Below, piece after piece: positions 36,101-42,743 of a stretch of 64,000 nt of DNA. This DNA is from Bifidobacterium ramosum. Lineage in GTDB: Bacteria > Actinomycetota > Actinomycetes > Actinomycetales > Bifidobacteriaceae. Both the position numbers and the translations under genes were made by a program. The notes under the pieces are model-generated. The model was not told where the DNA came from and made no database searches. It saw only the letters and a list, made by a program, of their open reading frames with translations. Numbering within the stretch: position 1 is the first letter of the stretch; every line of letters starts with the position of its first letter. The stretch covers positions 301,233 through 365,232 of the forward strand of contig NZ_WBSM01000002.1 of assembly GCF_009299505.1 (NCBI RefSeq). The letters are read 5' to 3'.

Positions 36101-36208
36101 CAGAGCGAATCGGACGCCGGCCAGCGGCGCATCGTGCGCGTGACTGACTTCGACCGCGTGCCGGCGTTGAGCGAGCATGTGACGGATGATGGCGGTAAGG
36201 GGTGCCAT
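30113..36208 (-). CDS. Giant surface protein with Ig-like repeats and two FN3 domains (PFNA cluster fn3)
   Basis: A 2031-aa envelope protein. One membrane helix near residues 30-50 (FALCCTAAAALIIIAGSWAY) follows a short cytoplasmic start. Residues 55-440 look like a beta-propeller-type sensor region with repeated short strands. A long array of Ig/cadherin-like modules follows, several with calcium-loop-like DPDGDAL or DPDGDDV motifs. Two fibronectin type III domains lie near residues 1540-1725 (GLRNGTTYTFTVRARNEVGW and a second with SATVAAGNHVGFGE). Bifidobacterial FN3 proteins of this cluster have been proposed to bind host cytokines; nothing in the sequence alone shows that. AAGGAG precedes ATG 36208. 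The kinase gene ends 78 bp upstream. Confidence 0.85.
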   Translation of the reverse strand: MAPLTAIIRHMLAQRRHAVEVSHAHDAPLAGVRFALCCTAAAALIIIAGSWAYGSVVQPRLQFDDGTVWVTSANDRQAARLHVRAGEPDAMVHASSTGFDVVQHGTDTLLIDHQQLTGIRASTAALDVRVSIASGTTVMTGGGTVALMDDQGRVWAGRSDDLEAVSPLRSTPALRLGAGGRVAVTHDGAVYGYRPQDGMVIRLIRGAETSDSIEVGSLSDDERLEVDDFTVVDGEPVVLAGTTIRWRHGAAEVEGDEHLQLQSVDAEGVQSGWVTVAGRSGLYAVRLLRGAQTVVAFGSVSRNNDSSSTGSAVGDQHQTGGWPASAAARPVASGGCVHAAWAKRSENYLRICSAQGDDGHGKTSVLRTLRSVHATSDLVFRVNHRLVVLNDIATGTVWNTADESGTTVALSWNRSETSTANQANAAQTSTSTRRSFTKTCSEGSGTVEAEDDAFGARAGKTSVLDVLRNDRQTDCAVLRITRVSAPNGANVSLTPVHGARYLQLDATNARTGTVTATYDISDGRGQTASASITVTLHDGDVNTAPMQLGDPIEHEVEQGTSYVTNALAGFVDPDGDALMLLSATPQDAETVAVSSRADGRLTFQAGAMTAGRVGVELTVSDGDLTVTGITYFSIRPARTLAAVIDAVSVQTMPQTRVDISLRPYVHGTSAQPAQLAAVDAPEHATVAMRADAMSFSFMAAAPGTYYVPFTIMQNEVPGIGLARIEVTPASGEAAAPIAVNDTAIFNGDGTAIVEPLHNDMDPTGGIMGVTSASVDSDSGIDIHVESHRRIHVMARTAPVRPQAIRYTVENAAGSSTGTITVLPPAMSSQAAPVAGDITMSVRTGGIVSSDVLDHVTHPDISVITLTDVSGHRDDAFRGLLFVSGTTIRYQAGTETGTFHARYTVTDDLGNASSGTIAVTVHESDATSKTAPTPRDVQAQVAAGRTTRIPIPLSGIDPDGDDVTLLGLGGTAPTLGRITAVGADHMVYEAYADPSGTDTFTYAVEDWTGQRAQATVRVGIVHDRTASGVWARDDHITLRPGTTAAVPVVQNDIADDDAALSLDHELETQWIDDAFVSEGMIILIAPRERCVAYVTYTVRDETGLSDTATLTVTVDPDAPINPPEAHDYRVPATSTIDKRSVDVDVSAWITNPAGTMDELAIGVDPSASDAYMVDGQPTVIRVELTDTARSIPYTVTNVTHGLTSIAFIHVPAYGVFPPIPRPKAPPLTVNAGETIIIELADHVRVGAGKTVYAEPESVHATKAADVAVDNDARSLIFAAAGDYDGPASVTFTAIDGQRQGQDTHIINTAVITLPITIVGGTASSPIFVSPTIEVAAGETPTTIDLASFTRSASVTRTGTHHYGYALQETSSTHPVTASLSDSGRLTVAAAATAIPGTTMSIPIVIRYGHGSLAAGVTVRVVASGRPLSRLQDRTLTMRAGASERVDVLADAYNPFPDVPLSIVGCSDAAVSKLTVSGCAGTGPLTISASSDTGAFTSRITVTVRDGTAAAERQVSATIVISVADRPAPPLLSPVSGTPSDGMVRLEWIAGAANGKPILEYLVAWNDGTRSCGVMTSCRIEGLRNGTTYTFTVRARNEVGWSEPSAEVTARPDIAPPSPTSVTVTPGYRSAVVRWRQPTSSGTAPDRYLVTLSSSTGSYRSTVTVTEPYAEFEIPDTAITDGMTVSATVAAGNHVGFGETSQTSQPVRPWGDPAMSEASLSNIDDHGGMRLAILLGDMRNAGCARVSLSGGTVGQLTCDTTEHTFTAAKGQLRIPMTVTIAVHPQRDGAQPVTIVSNASTPGYTIGQPSDVRYTCAEQVCEAVWEASGMVDAFIVETGNGVVRTVTEPHAVFTLEPWQTFSGLSVRQTLNGHDGPKVSGTGEPYTYQVPAHIELPQSVSWSVDDPDIIDVIGGTIDTWGRAAEAMLVITPDAGISCMLPWSGGNAKLDTSHCSRAQSYTWSVMVASTAGEPALDRSMDGGTIDGIRIEPAVPLALHANGWVSPFPMHTLSFSRTVIQSISQQMTGEATSKERS

Positions 36209-36285
36209 GATGGGCTCCTTTGCGTCATGACGGTGATGGATTGCGGCGCGGATGCCGGGCGTGTCGGAATGCGTGGAAACATGGG

Positions 36286-37425
36286 CTATGGGGTGGTGGC
36301 GGTGCCATCCGGTTGCAGACGAAGTGCGTCATCATCCATGGCCGGTATTTCATCGGCGTTGACGATCGTCGTGACTTTCGGCAGCGCGGGCGGAGAACGG
36401 CCATGCCACAGCGTTGGACATGCCAGCATGATCGTTGCGCCGACGACGGCCAACGGGACGATGGCGTGCGCCATGACGCCGCGGCGCCGGGCCGATCGCC
36501 CGCCGGGCATCCCGGCACGGGCCATACGTTTCGGGATTCGCACCACAACGGTACCGGTCGATGGCGCAACGGTCGGCACCCTCGTTCTCATACGGGAACG
36601 TTCGGACGATACGCCGTGTCGACGCAGTACGTCTTCCATTGCTGCGGCGAAGACCTTCGCCGATCGACGGAAACGGTCATCGGGATTCTCCGCCATGGCC
36701 TGATCCAGTACGTGCATCAGATCACGCGACATATCGTCCGCTGGCGCAACATGTTCGACGAATGGCGGCAGCATACCGGTGTGCAGGGCGAACAGCGTCG
36801 CTCCCAACGCGTACAGGTCGGAGGATTCGTCGCCGCCGCTCCGGTGGGCGGCCACTTCCGGCGCAGCCCACAGCGGCGAATATCCCGTCATGGTATCGGC
36901 GCGGTACAGATTGGAGGCGATGCCGAAATCCGCGAGCAGCGGCGTTCCGTGCCGGTCAAGCAGTATGTTCGCCGGTTTGACGTCACGATGGATGATCCCG
37001 ACGCGATGGGCCGCGTACAGGGCCTGCGCCATCGCGATTCCCAAGGTCAACGTGCGGGCGGCGGCCAATGGGCGGCATCGACCATGCTTCGGCCAGACGA
37101 GTTCCTTGCAGGACCCATGTTCGGCGTATGCCAGCATCAGATAGCCACGGCCGTCGTCGGTGACGCCGGCTCCGTACATCGTGAGGATGTTCGGGTGCGA
37201 GGACAGACGCCGCAGGCATGCGGCCTCGACGCGGAACCGTTCGGCGGCCGCGCTGTCGAGGATGGCATGCGAGTGTTTGACCGCGACGACGCGTGCGGTT
37301 CGACGGTCGCGATACAGCAGCAACTCGGATGTGGCGCCTTGCCCGATCCGGCGCACGAATGTGTGACCGGGCAATGCAGGTACGTCGAACGTGGTCGCGA
37401 ATGAGGACGGATGCGGCTTCGTCAT
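36286..37425 (-). CDS. pkb2: Membrane Ser/Thr protein kinase (Pkb2-like, PFNA cluster)
   Basis: First gene of the cluster and its likely signal input. The 379-aa protein has a complete kinase domain: GQGATSELLLYRD (glycine loop), VVAVKH (catalytic Lys), IIHRDVKPANILL (catalytic loop), LADFGIAS (DFG) and APEV. A basic juxtamembrane stretch and a single membrane helix (HAIVPLAVVGATIMLA) follow. The extracellular tail is only about 40 aa. There are no PASTA repeats, so it differs from the PknB cell-wall kinases. AAAGGAGG before the ATG is a near-ideal ribosome binding site. Possible substrates include the FN3 and MoxR products of the same operon. Confidence 0.92.
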   Translation of the reverse strand: MTKPHPSSFATTFDVPALPGHTFVRRIGQGATSELLLYRDRRTARVVAVKHSHAILDSAAAERFRVEAACLRRLSSHPNILTMYGAGVTDDGRGYLMLAYAEHGSCKELVWPKHGRCRPLAAARTLTLGIAMAQALYAAHRVGIIHRDVKPANILLDRHGTPLLADFGIASNLYRADTMTGYSPLWAAPEVAAHRSGGDESSDLYALGATLFALHTGMLPPFVEHVAPADDMSRDLMHVLDQAMAENPDDRFRRSAKVFAAAMEDVLRRHGVSSERSRMRTRVPTVAPSTGTVVVRIPKRMARAGMPGGRSARRRGVMAHAIVPLAVVGATIMLACPTLWHGRSPPALPKVTTIVNADEIPAMDDDALRLQPDGTATTP

Positions 37426-37552
37426 CGTTGCCTCCTTTCTGGCGGCGGTGCGGTTTCGTCGTCGCTGACGAGCGGTGGTCGTGCCATTGTGAGGATCGTC
37501 CGCGACAAAAACGAGGGTGCGACTGGTTGTCCGTCGAGGTTACGCAACGCGC

Positions 37553-37598
37553 ACGTACATGCAGCCGATCGCAACGCTACGATCGGCTGCATGTACGT
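37553..37598. repeat. Palindrome family, variant copy abutting the beta-glucosidase promoter
   Basis: Perfect 19-bp arms (ACGTACATGCAGCCGATCG, 37553-37571; complement at 37580-37598) surround an 8-nt loop. It matches the AACGGACATACAGCCGATT family but with several base changes, each compensated on the other arm. Its right end touches the -35 box of the next promoter. Confidence 0.85.
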
Positions 37599-37638
37599 TT
37601 GACTAAACGCACGCCGCGCGGTAAACTACCGATTGGTA
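37599..37638 (+). promoter_or_regulatory. Beta-glucosidase promoter with overlapping operator-like site
   Basis: The -35 box TTGACT (37599-37604), a 17-bp spacer and the -10 box TAAACT (37622-37627) form a good sigma-A promoter. An interrupted palindrome TACCGATTGGTA (37627-37638) covers the predicted start of transcription, as a repressor site would. Confidence 0.7.
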
Positions 37639-37687
37639 ACTAAAGAAAACGCCGTCGTTCGATTTCATCGAGGAAAGCGAAGCCATC

Positions 37688-40039
37688 ATGAATGCAACCG
37701 CCACAACCGCGCCATACAAAAACCCTGACCTGTCTGATACCGAACGCATCGTCGACCTGATCGGCCGCATGACGCTCGAAGAAAAAGTCGGCCAAATGAT
37801 GCAGCTCGACGCGCGCAGTGCCGACCTGGAGGACCTCATCGTCAACAAGCACGTCGGCTCCATCCTGCACACCAGTCCCGCCGACCTGTCGAAAGCCGTC
37901 GACCTCGTCAACACGAAGACGCGACTCGGCATCCCGCTGGTCATCGGTGACGACTGCATCCATGGCTACTCGTTCTGGCCGGGCGCGACGATCTTCCCCG
38001 AACAGCTTGGCATGGCCGTCAGCTGGGATCCGGACAAGATCGAGGCCGCCGGTCGCGCCACCGCCGAGGAAGTGTCCTGCACCGGCGTGCACTGGACGTT
38101 TTCCCCGGTGCTGTGCATCGGCCGTGACACGCGTTGGGGGCGTGTGGGCGAGACGTTCGGCGAAGACCCGACGCTGATCGGCGAGCTCGCCTCCGCGATC
38201 GTACGTGGCTATCAGGGCGGCGCCAAAGCCGGCGAGCCCCTGCCCAAGGATGCGATCCTCGCCTGCGCCAAGCACTTCGCCGGCTATTCGGAGACGCAGG
38301 GCGGTCGCGACGCGTCCGAAGCCGACCTGAGCCACCGCAAGCTCGAATCATGGTTCCTGCCGCCGTTCGAACGCGTCGCGCGCGAAGGCTGCGGCACGTT
38401 CATGCTCGGCTACGAATCGATCGACGGCGTTCCGGTCACATTCAACAAATGGCTGCTCACCGACAAGCTGCGCGGGCAGTGGGACTACCGCGGTATGCTC
38501 ATCACCGACTGGGACAACGTCGGCCGTTCCGTCTGGGAGCAGAAGGTCAAGCCGGACTACGTACATGCGGCCGCCGACGCGGTCAAGGCCGGCAACGACC
38601 TCATCATGACCACGCCGCAGTTCTACGACGGCGCGATCGAAGCCGTCCGCACCGGGCTGCTTGACGAATCGCTCATCGACGCGGCCGTGTCGCGTATCCT
38701 CGCCGTCAAATTCCGCCTCGGCCTGTTCGAGGATCCGCGCCTGCCCGACAAGGCGCGTATCGCATCCGTGATCGGTTCGGCCGAACACCGCAGGCTCAAC
38801 CTCGATCTCGCCCGCGAATCCGTTGCATTGTTGCGCAATGACGGCGGTTTACCGTTCGATGCGGCCGCGACGCATGCGAAGCGCATCGCCGTGGCCGGCC
38901 CGCTCGCCGACGACGCGCAGACCCAGCTCGGCGACTGGGCCGGCGACTCCGGCCAGGTCAACTGGATGCCCGACGGCCAGCCGCGCGACATGATCACGAC
39001 CGTACTCGACGGCATGCGTGAACTCGTGGGCGACACCTGCGAGGTCGTATACTCGCGCGGCGCGAACATCGTCGACCTCGTGCCCGACCCGGACGGCGAA
39101 TACTATCCTGACGGCCAACCGAGGCCGAAGGTCGCCGTCAATGCGGCCGTCGACCAGGCGTTGATCGACGAGGCCGTGGCCAACGCGCGTCGGTCCGACC
39201 TCATCGTCGCCGTGGTGGGCGACGTGGTGCAGCTCATCGGCGAATGCTGCTCGACCGCGACGCTCGATCTGCTCGGCGGACAGAACGCGTTGCTCGACGC
39301 GCTCGCCAACGTCTCCCGCGAGACCGGCACGCCGATGGTGACCGTGCTCATCAGTTCCAAGCCGCAGATACTGCCGGCGAGCATCGTCGGCGCAAACGAC
39401 GTGTTCGCCAAGCGGTGCAACGATCCCGCGGTCGGCGCCGGCTCGATCCTGTGGGCGCCGAGTCCCGGCATGGAAGGCGGCCGCGCGATCGCCGAGATCA
39501 TCCTCGGCCTGACTAATCCTTCCGGCCGTCTGCCGATCACGTTCCCGCGCCACGCCGGCCAGCTACCGGTCTACTACAACCAGATCCGCGGCCAGCACGG
39601 CAACCGCTACGCCGACCTCACGCAGGATCCGGCGTTCGCGTTCGGCGAGGGAGGGGGCTACACGACGTTCGCATACGGTGATCCGACGATCGTGGGTGGC
39701 GCGTCCAACGCCGACGGCACGTTCGCGGTCGGCGACACCGTGCATGCCGAGATCACGTTGACCAACACCGGCGACCGCGCCGGTACCGAGGTCGTGCAGG
39801 CGTACATCAGCGATGTCGTGACCTCCTACAGCTGGACCGATCGCGAACTCAAGGCGTTCCGACGGGTCTCCCTGAAGCCGGGGGAGCGCGCGACCGTCGC
39901 GTTCGACATCCCCGTCGCCGACTGCACGATCGTCGGTCCCGATGCCGAACGGTTCGTGGAGCCGGGTGACTTCGAGCTGCTAATCGGCCATTCGTCGCGT
40001 CTGGAGGATCTTAAGGCGGTCTCGTTTACCGTGGCGTGA
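37688..40039 (+). CDS. GH3 beta-glucosidase (BglX-like)
   Basis: Cytoplasmic glycoside hydrolase family 3 enzyme of 783 aa without a signal peptide, so it would cleave imported beta-glucosides. Domains in order are a TIM barrel (GVPLVIGDDCIHGYSFWPG, CAKHFAGYSETQGGRD), the nucleophile motif GMLITDWDNVG with Asp274, an alpha/beta sandwich (residues about 380-590) and a C-terminal FN3-like domain (GDRAGTEVVQAYISDVV). The middle of the second domain contains a Cys-rich GECCSTATLDL segment typical of the acid/base loop. GAGGAAAG lies about 10 bases before the ATG. It is a single gene behind its own promoter. The exact substrate is not readable from sequence. Confidence 0.93.
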   Translation: MNATATTAPYKNPDLSDTERIVDLIGRMTLEEKVGQMMQLDARSADLEDLIVNKHVGSILHTSPADLSKAVDLVNTKTRLGIPLVIGDDCIHGYSFWPGATIFPEQLGMAVSWDPDKIEAAGRATAEEVSCTGVHWTFSPVLCIGRDTRWGRVGETFGEDPTLIGELASAIVRGYQGGAKAGEPLPKDAILACAKHFAGYSETQGGRDASEADLSHRKLESWFLPPFERVAREGCGTFMLGYESIDGVPVTFNKWLLTDKLRGQWDYRGMLITDWDNVGRSVWEQKVKPDYVHAAADAVKAGNDLIMTTPQFYDGAIEAVRTGLLDESLIDAAVSRILAVKFRLGLFEDPRLPDKARIASVIGSAEHRRLNLDLARESVALLRNDGGLPFDAAATHAKRIAVAGPLADDAQTQLGDWAGDSGQVNWMPDGQPRDMITTVLDGMRELVGDTCEVVYSRGANIVDLVPDPDGEYYPDGQPRPKVAVNAAVDQALIDEAVANARRSDLIVAVVGDVVQLIGECCSTATLDLLGGQNALLDALANVSRETGTPMVTVLISSKPQILPASIVGANDVFAKRCNDPAVGAGSILWAPSPGMEGGRAIAEIILGLTNPSGRLPITFPRHAGQLPVYYNQIRGQHGNRYADLTQDPAFAFGEGGGYTTFAYGDPTIVGGASNADGTFAVGDTVHAEITLTNTGDRAGTEVVQAYISDVVTSYSWTDRELKAFRRVSLKPGERATVAFDIPVADCTIVGPDAERFVEPGDFELLIGHSSRLEDLKAVSFTVA

Positions 40040-40050
40040 GCTGCGGCGTG

Positions 40051-40166
40051 TGCGACACGCCGGCGAGGTGATCACGACACGCATGATGTGTTTTCGGGTT
40101 GGGCTGAACATGGCCGATCGATGATGTACATCATGCGTGTCGTGATCGCTTCGCCGGCGTGTCGCA
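40051..40166. repeat. 39-bp inverted repeat after the beta-glucosidase
   Basis: Left arm 40051-40089 and right arm 40128-40166 match over 39 bases with two mismatches around a 38-nt loop. The arms begin TGCGACACGCCGGCGA. It could fold into a very long hairpin at the end of the beta-glucosidase transcript. Confidence 0.85.
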
Positions 40167-40199
40167 ATTTGTGGGCGCCAGATAGCACGACACGCCGAT

Positions 40200-40289
40200 T
40201 GTTGTATGTGCAACTGTTGTATGCGGTACGCATTATGCTTGTATGTTGCATATACAACAGTTTCATATGGGATTGTTGCAGGTACAACA
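40200..40289. promoter_or_regulatory. Three 16-bp operators upstream of marR
   Basis: TGTTGTATGTGCAACT (40200-40215), TGTTGCATATACAACA (40244-40259) and TGTTGCAGGTACAACA (40274-40289) are copies of one palindrome, TGTTGYANRTRCAACA. Spacings of 44 and 30 bp are close to whole helical turns. They sit directly before marR and fit autoregulation by its product. Confidence 0.85.
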
Positions 40290-40305
40290 TCATGATGGGA
40301 GGCAT

Positions 40306-40845
40306 ATGGATCAGCATGTCCTCAGCATCGAAATGCGCTCGCTGAGCAAGGCGGTGGATCGCTATCTGGGCGAAAGCATGCCGGAATCGGCGCGCGTGGC
40401 GACCGGGGGCAACGCGCATATCATCGTGTTCCTTGCCCGCAACCGCGACAAGGACATCTACCAGCACACCATCGAGCAAAAATTCTGCATCACCCGTTCC
40501 ACCGCATCGCGCGTGCTCGCTCTGATGGAGAAGAAAGGGCTCATCGTACGTGAGCCGGTGCCGCATGACGCACGGCTCAAGCGCATCGTGCTGACGTCCA
40601 AGGCCGACGACATCGTCGCGGATCTCAGAGCGAACGCCGAGCGGACGGAACGCTTGCTGATCGACGGATTGAGTCCGCTGGAACAGGAAACGATGCGGTA
40701 CTGCATCCGACGCATGCGAGAGAACATCAACGAGGCGCAGCACGAATTCGAACAGCATGAGGTTCCCCGTACGCCCGCGGCGACATCGCCGGAAGGGAAA
40801 CCGGACTCGCAGGACCACGATCATATGAAGGAGGAACACGCATGA
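40306..40845 (+). CDS. MarR-family transcriptional regulator
   Basis: A 179-aa winged-helix repressor that probably controls its own operon with the two ABC genes. The DNA-binding part is IYQHTIEQKFCITRSTASRV (recognition helix TRSTASRVLALMEKKG) and the wing GLIVREPVPHDARLKRI, both typical of MarR. The C-terminal helices LEQETMRYCIRRMRENI would dimerise. ATG 40306 is preceded by GGGAGG with a rather short 3-base spacing; the earlier ATG at 40243 lies inside the operators and is unlikely. The last bases ATGA are shared with the next gene. The ligand is unknown but is likely a drug or aromatic compound. Confidence 0.9.
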   Translation: MDQHVLSIEMRSLSKAVDRYLGESMPESARVATGGNAHIIVFLARNRDKDIYQHTIEQKFCITRSTASRVLALMEKKGLIVREPVPHDARLKRIVLTSKADDIVADLRANAERTERLLIDGLSPLEQETMRYCIRRMRENINEAQHEFEQHEVPRTPAATSPEGKPDSQDHDHMKEEHA

Positions 40846-42743
40846 GCGATAACGCAGCCGCCACCGAAGCGGCCATCGAGCGGTCGCGCAAGGCCGTCGA
40901 ACCGGCCAGGCCGAAACACATCATCCGCACGCTTGGCGGATCGATGCGCCAGTACACGAAGGAAAGCCTGCTGGCGCCGTTGTTCGTGTTCATCGAGAGC
41001 ATCCTGGAGATCGTGATCCCTACGGTCATGGCTTCGCTCATCGATCAGGGCATCACCGGCAGCAGTATGCCCGCCATCGTCAAGTTCGGCCTGATCCTGC
41101 TCGTCTGCTCGCTGGTCTCGCTTTCCTGCGGCTTCCTCGCCGGCAAGTTCGCGGCTATCGCCGCCGCGGGCTTCGCGAAGAACCTGCGCCGTGACCAGTT
41201 CGAGAAGGTGCAGGCGTTCAGTTTTACCAATATCGACCGGTTCTCCACCGGATCGATCATCACCAGGCTCACCACCGACGTGACGAACCTGCAGATGGCG
41301 TACGGCATGATGATCCGTATGGGCGTGCGCGCCCCGATCATGGTCGTCGTCGCATGGATCTTCTCGTTCCGCATCTCGCCGTCGATCTCGATGGTGTTCC
41401 TCGCCTGCGTGCCGATCCTGGCCATCGGCCTGTGCGGCCTCGCGGTGCTCGTACACCCGGTGTTCGAGCGCGTGTTCCACACGTACGACGCGCTCAACAA
41501 CGTCGTCGACGAGAACCTGCAGGGCATCCGCGTCGTCAAGTCCTACAACCGCGAATCCTTCGAGATCTCCAAGTTCGACCGCATCTCGCAGCGCATTTTC
41601 AAGGATTTCACCAAGGCCGAACGCATCATGAGCTTCAACAGCCCGATCATGATGTTCTGCATCTACGCGTCGATGATTCTCATCTCGTGGATGGGCGCGC
41701 AGCAGATCGTCGCCTCCGGCAACAACGCCGCGCTGGGACTCACCACCGGCGACCTGACCGCGCTGGTCACCTACGCGATGCAGATCCTCATGGCCATGAT
41801 GATGCTGTCGATGATCTTCGTCATGATCATCATCTCGCAGGCCTCCGCCGAACGCATCTGCCAGGTGCTGCAGGAGGAAAGCACCGTCACCGACCCGGCC
41901 AAGCCGGTCATGGACGTCAAGGACGGTTCGATTTCCTTCGACCATGTCATGTTCCGATATTCCGACACGTCCGAAAAGCCGGTGCTCGACGACGTCAACC
42001 TCGAGATTCGCTCCGGCATGACCGTCGGCGTCGTCGGCGGCACCGGTTCGGCCAAATCGTCGCTTGTGCAGCTCATCCCACGCCTGTATGACGTGAGCGC
42101 AGGCTCGCTCAAGGTCGGTGGCGTGGACGTGCGCGACTACGATCTCGAGGTGCTACGCGACCAGGTAGCGATGGTCCTGCAGAAGAACGTGCTGTTCTCC
42201 GGCACCATCGCCGAGAACCTGCGCTGGGGCAACCCGGACGCCACGGACGAGGAGATCCGCCACGCCTGCCAGCTCGCGCAGGCAGACGGCTTCATCCAGG
42301 AATTCCCCGACAAATACGACACGTACATCGAACAGGGTGGCACCAACGTCTCCGGCGGCCAGCGGCAGCGTCTGTGCATCGCGCGTGCGCTGCTCAAGAA
42401 GCCGAAGATCCTGATCCTCGACGACTCGACCTCCGCCGTCGACACCAAGACCGACAAGTTGATCCGCGCCGCGTTCCACAACGAGATCCCGGACACGACC
42501 AAGATCATCATCGCCCAGCGCGTCGCCTCTGTGCAGGAATCCGACATGATCCTCGTCATGGACAACGGTCGCATCATGGCCCGCGGCACGCACGACGAGC
42601 TGCTAAAGACCTGCGACGAATACCGGTCCATCTACGAATCCCAGACCAAGAACACCGCCGAAGGCCAGGCCGCGCTCGATGCTGCAGCCGCCAAGGAGGC
42701 TGCAGCGGTGCGCGCCAACGAGCAGGAAGGAGCGGCGCGATGA
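40842..42743 (+). CDS. Heterodimeric ABC exporter, subunit with degenerate ATP site
   Basis: Half-transporter of 633 aa with six membrane helices followed by a nucleotide-binding domain. The ATPase part has Walker A GGTGSAKSS (Ala in place of the usual Gly before Lys), Q-loop, signature NVSGGQRQRLCIARAL, and Walker B ILILDDSTSAVD. There Asp replaces the catalytic Glu, so one of the two ATP sites is degenerate, as in LmrCD/TM287-288 type exporters. AAGGAGG lies just upstream of ATG 40842. A Lys/Ala-rich C-terminal tail follows the ATPase domain. It pairs with the next gene, with which it overlaps by ATGA. Confidence 0.94.
   Translation: MSDNAAATEAAIERSRKAVEPARPKHIIRTLGGSMRQYTKESLLAPLFVFIESILEIVIPTVMASLIDQGITGSSMPAIVKFGLILLVCSLVSLSCGFLAGKFAAIAAAGFAKNLRRDQFEKVQAFSFTNIDRFSTGSIITRLTTDVTNLQMAYGMMIRMGVRAPIMVVVAWIFSFRISPSISMVFLACVPILAIGLCGLAVLVHPVFERVFHTYDALNNVVDENLQGIRVVKSYNRESFEISKFDRISQRIFKDFTKAERIMSFNSPIMMFCIYASMILISWMGAQQIVASGNNAALGLTTGDLTALVTYAMQILMAMMMLSMIFVMIIISQASAERICQVLQEESTVTDPAKPVMDVKDGSISFDHVMFRYSDTSEKPVLDDVNLEIRSGMTVGVVGGTGSAKSSLVQLIPRLYDVSAGSLKVGGVDVRDYDLEVLRDQVAMVLQKNVLFSGTIAENLRWGNPDATDEEIRHACQLAQADGFIQEFPDKYDTYIEQGGTNVSGGQRQRLCIARALLKKPKILILDDSTSAVDTKTDKLIRAAFHNEIPDTTKIIIAQRVASVQESDMILVMDNGRIMARGTHDELLKTCDEYRSIYESQTKNTAEGQAALDAAAAKEAAAVRANEQEGAAR

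Noticed and set aside
30113..36208. Giant FN3 protein as a phage or horizontally acquired adhesin island
   Set aside because: It sits in a known bifidobacterial operon with matching overlaps and ribosome binding sites; no integrase, repeats or tRNA border were seen.
36286..37425. PknB-type cell-wall kinase
   Set aside because: The extracellular tail is about 40 residues and has no PASTA repeats, and the neighbours are not cell-division genes.
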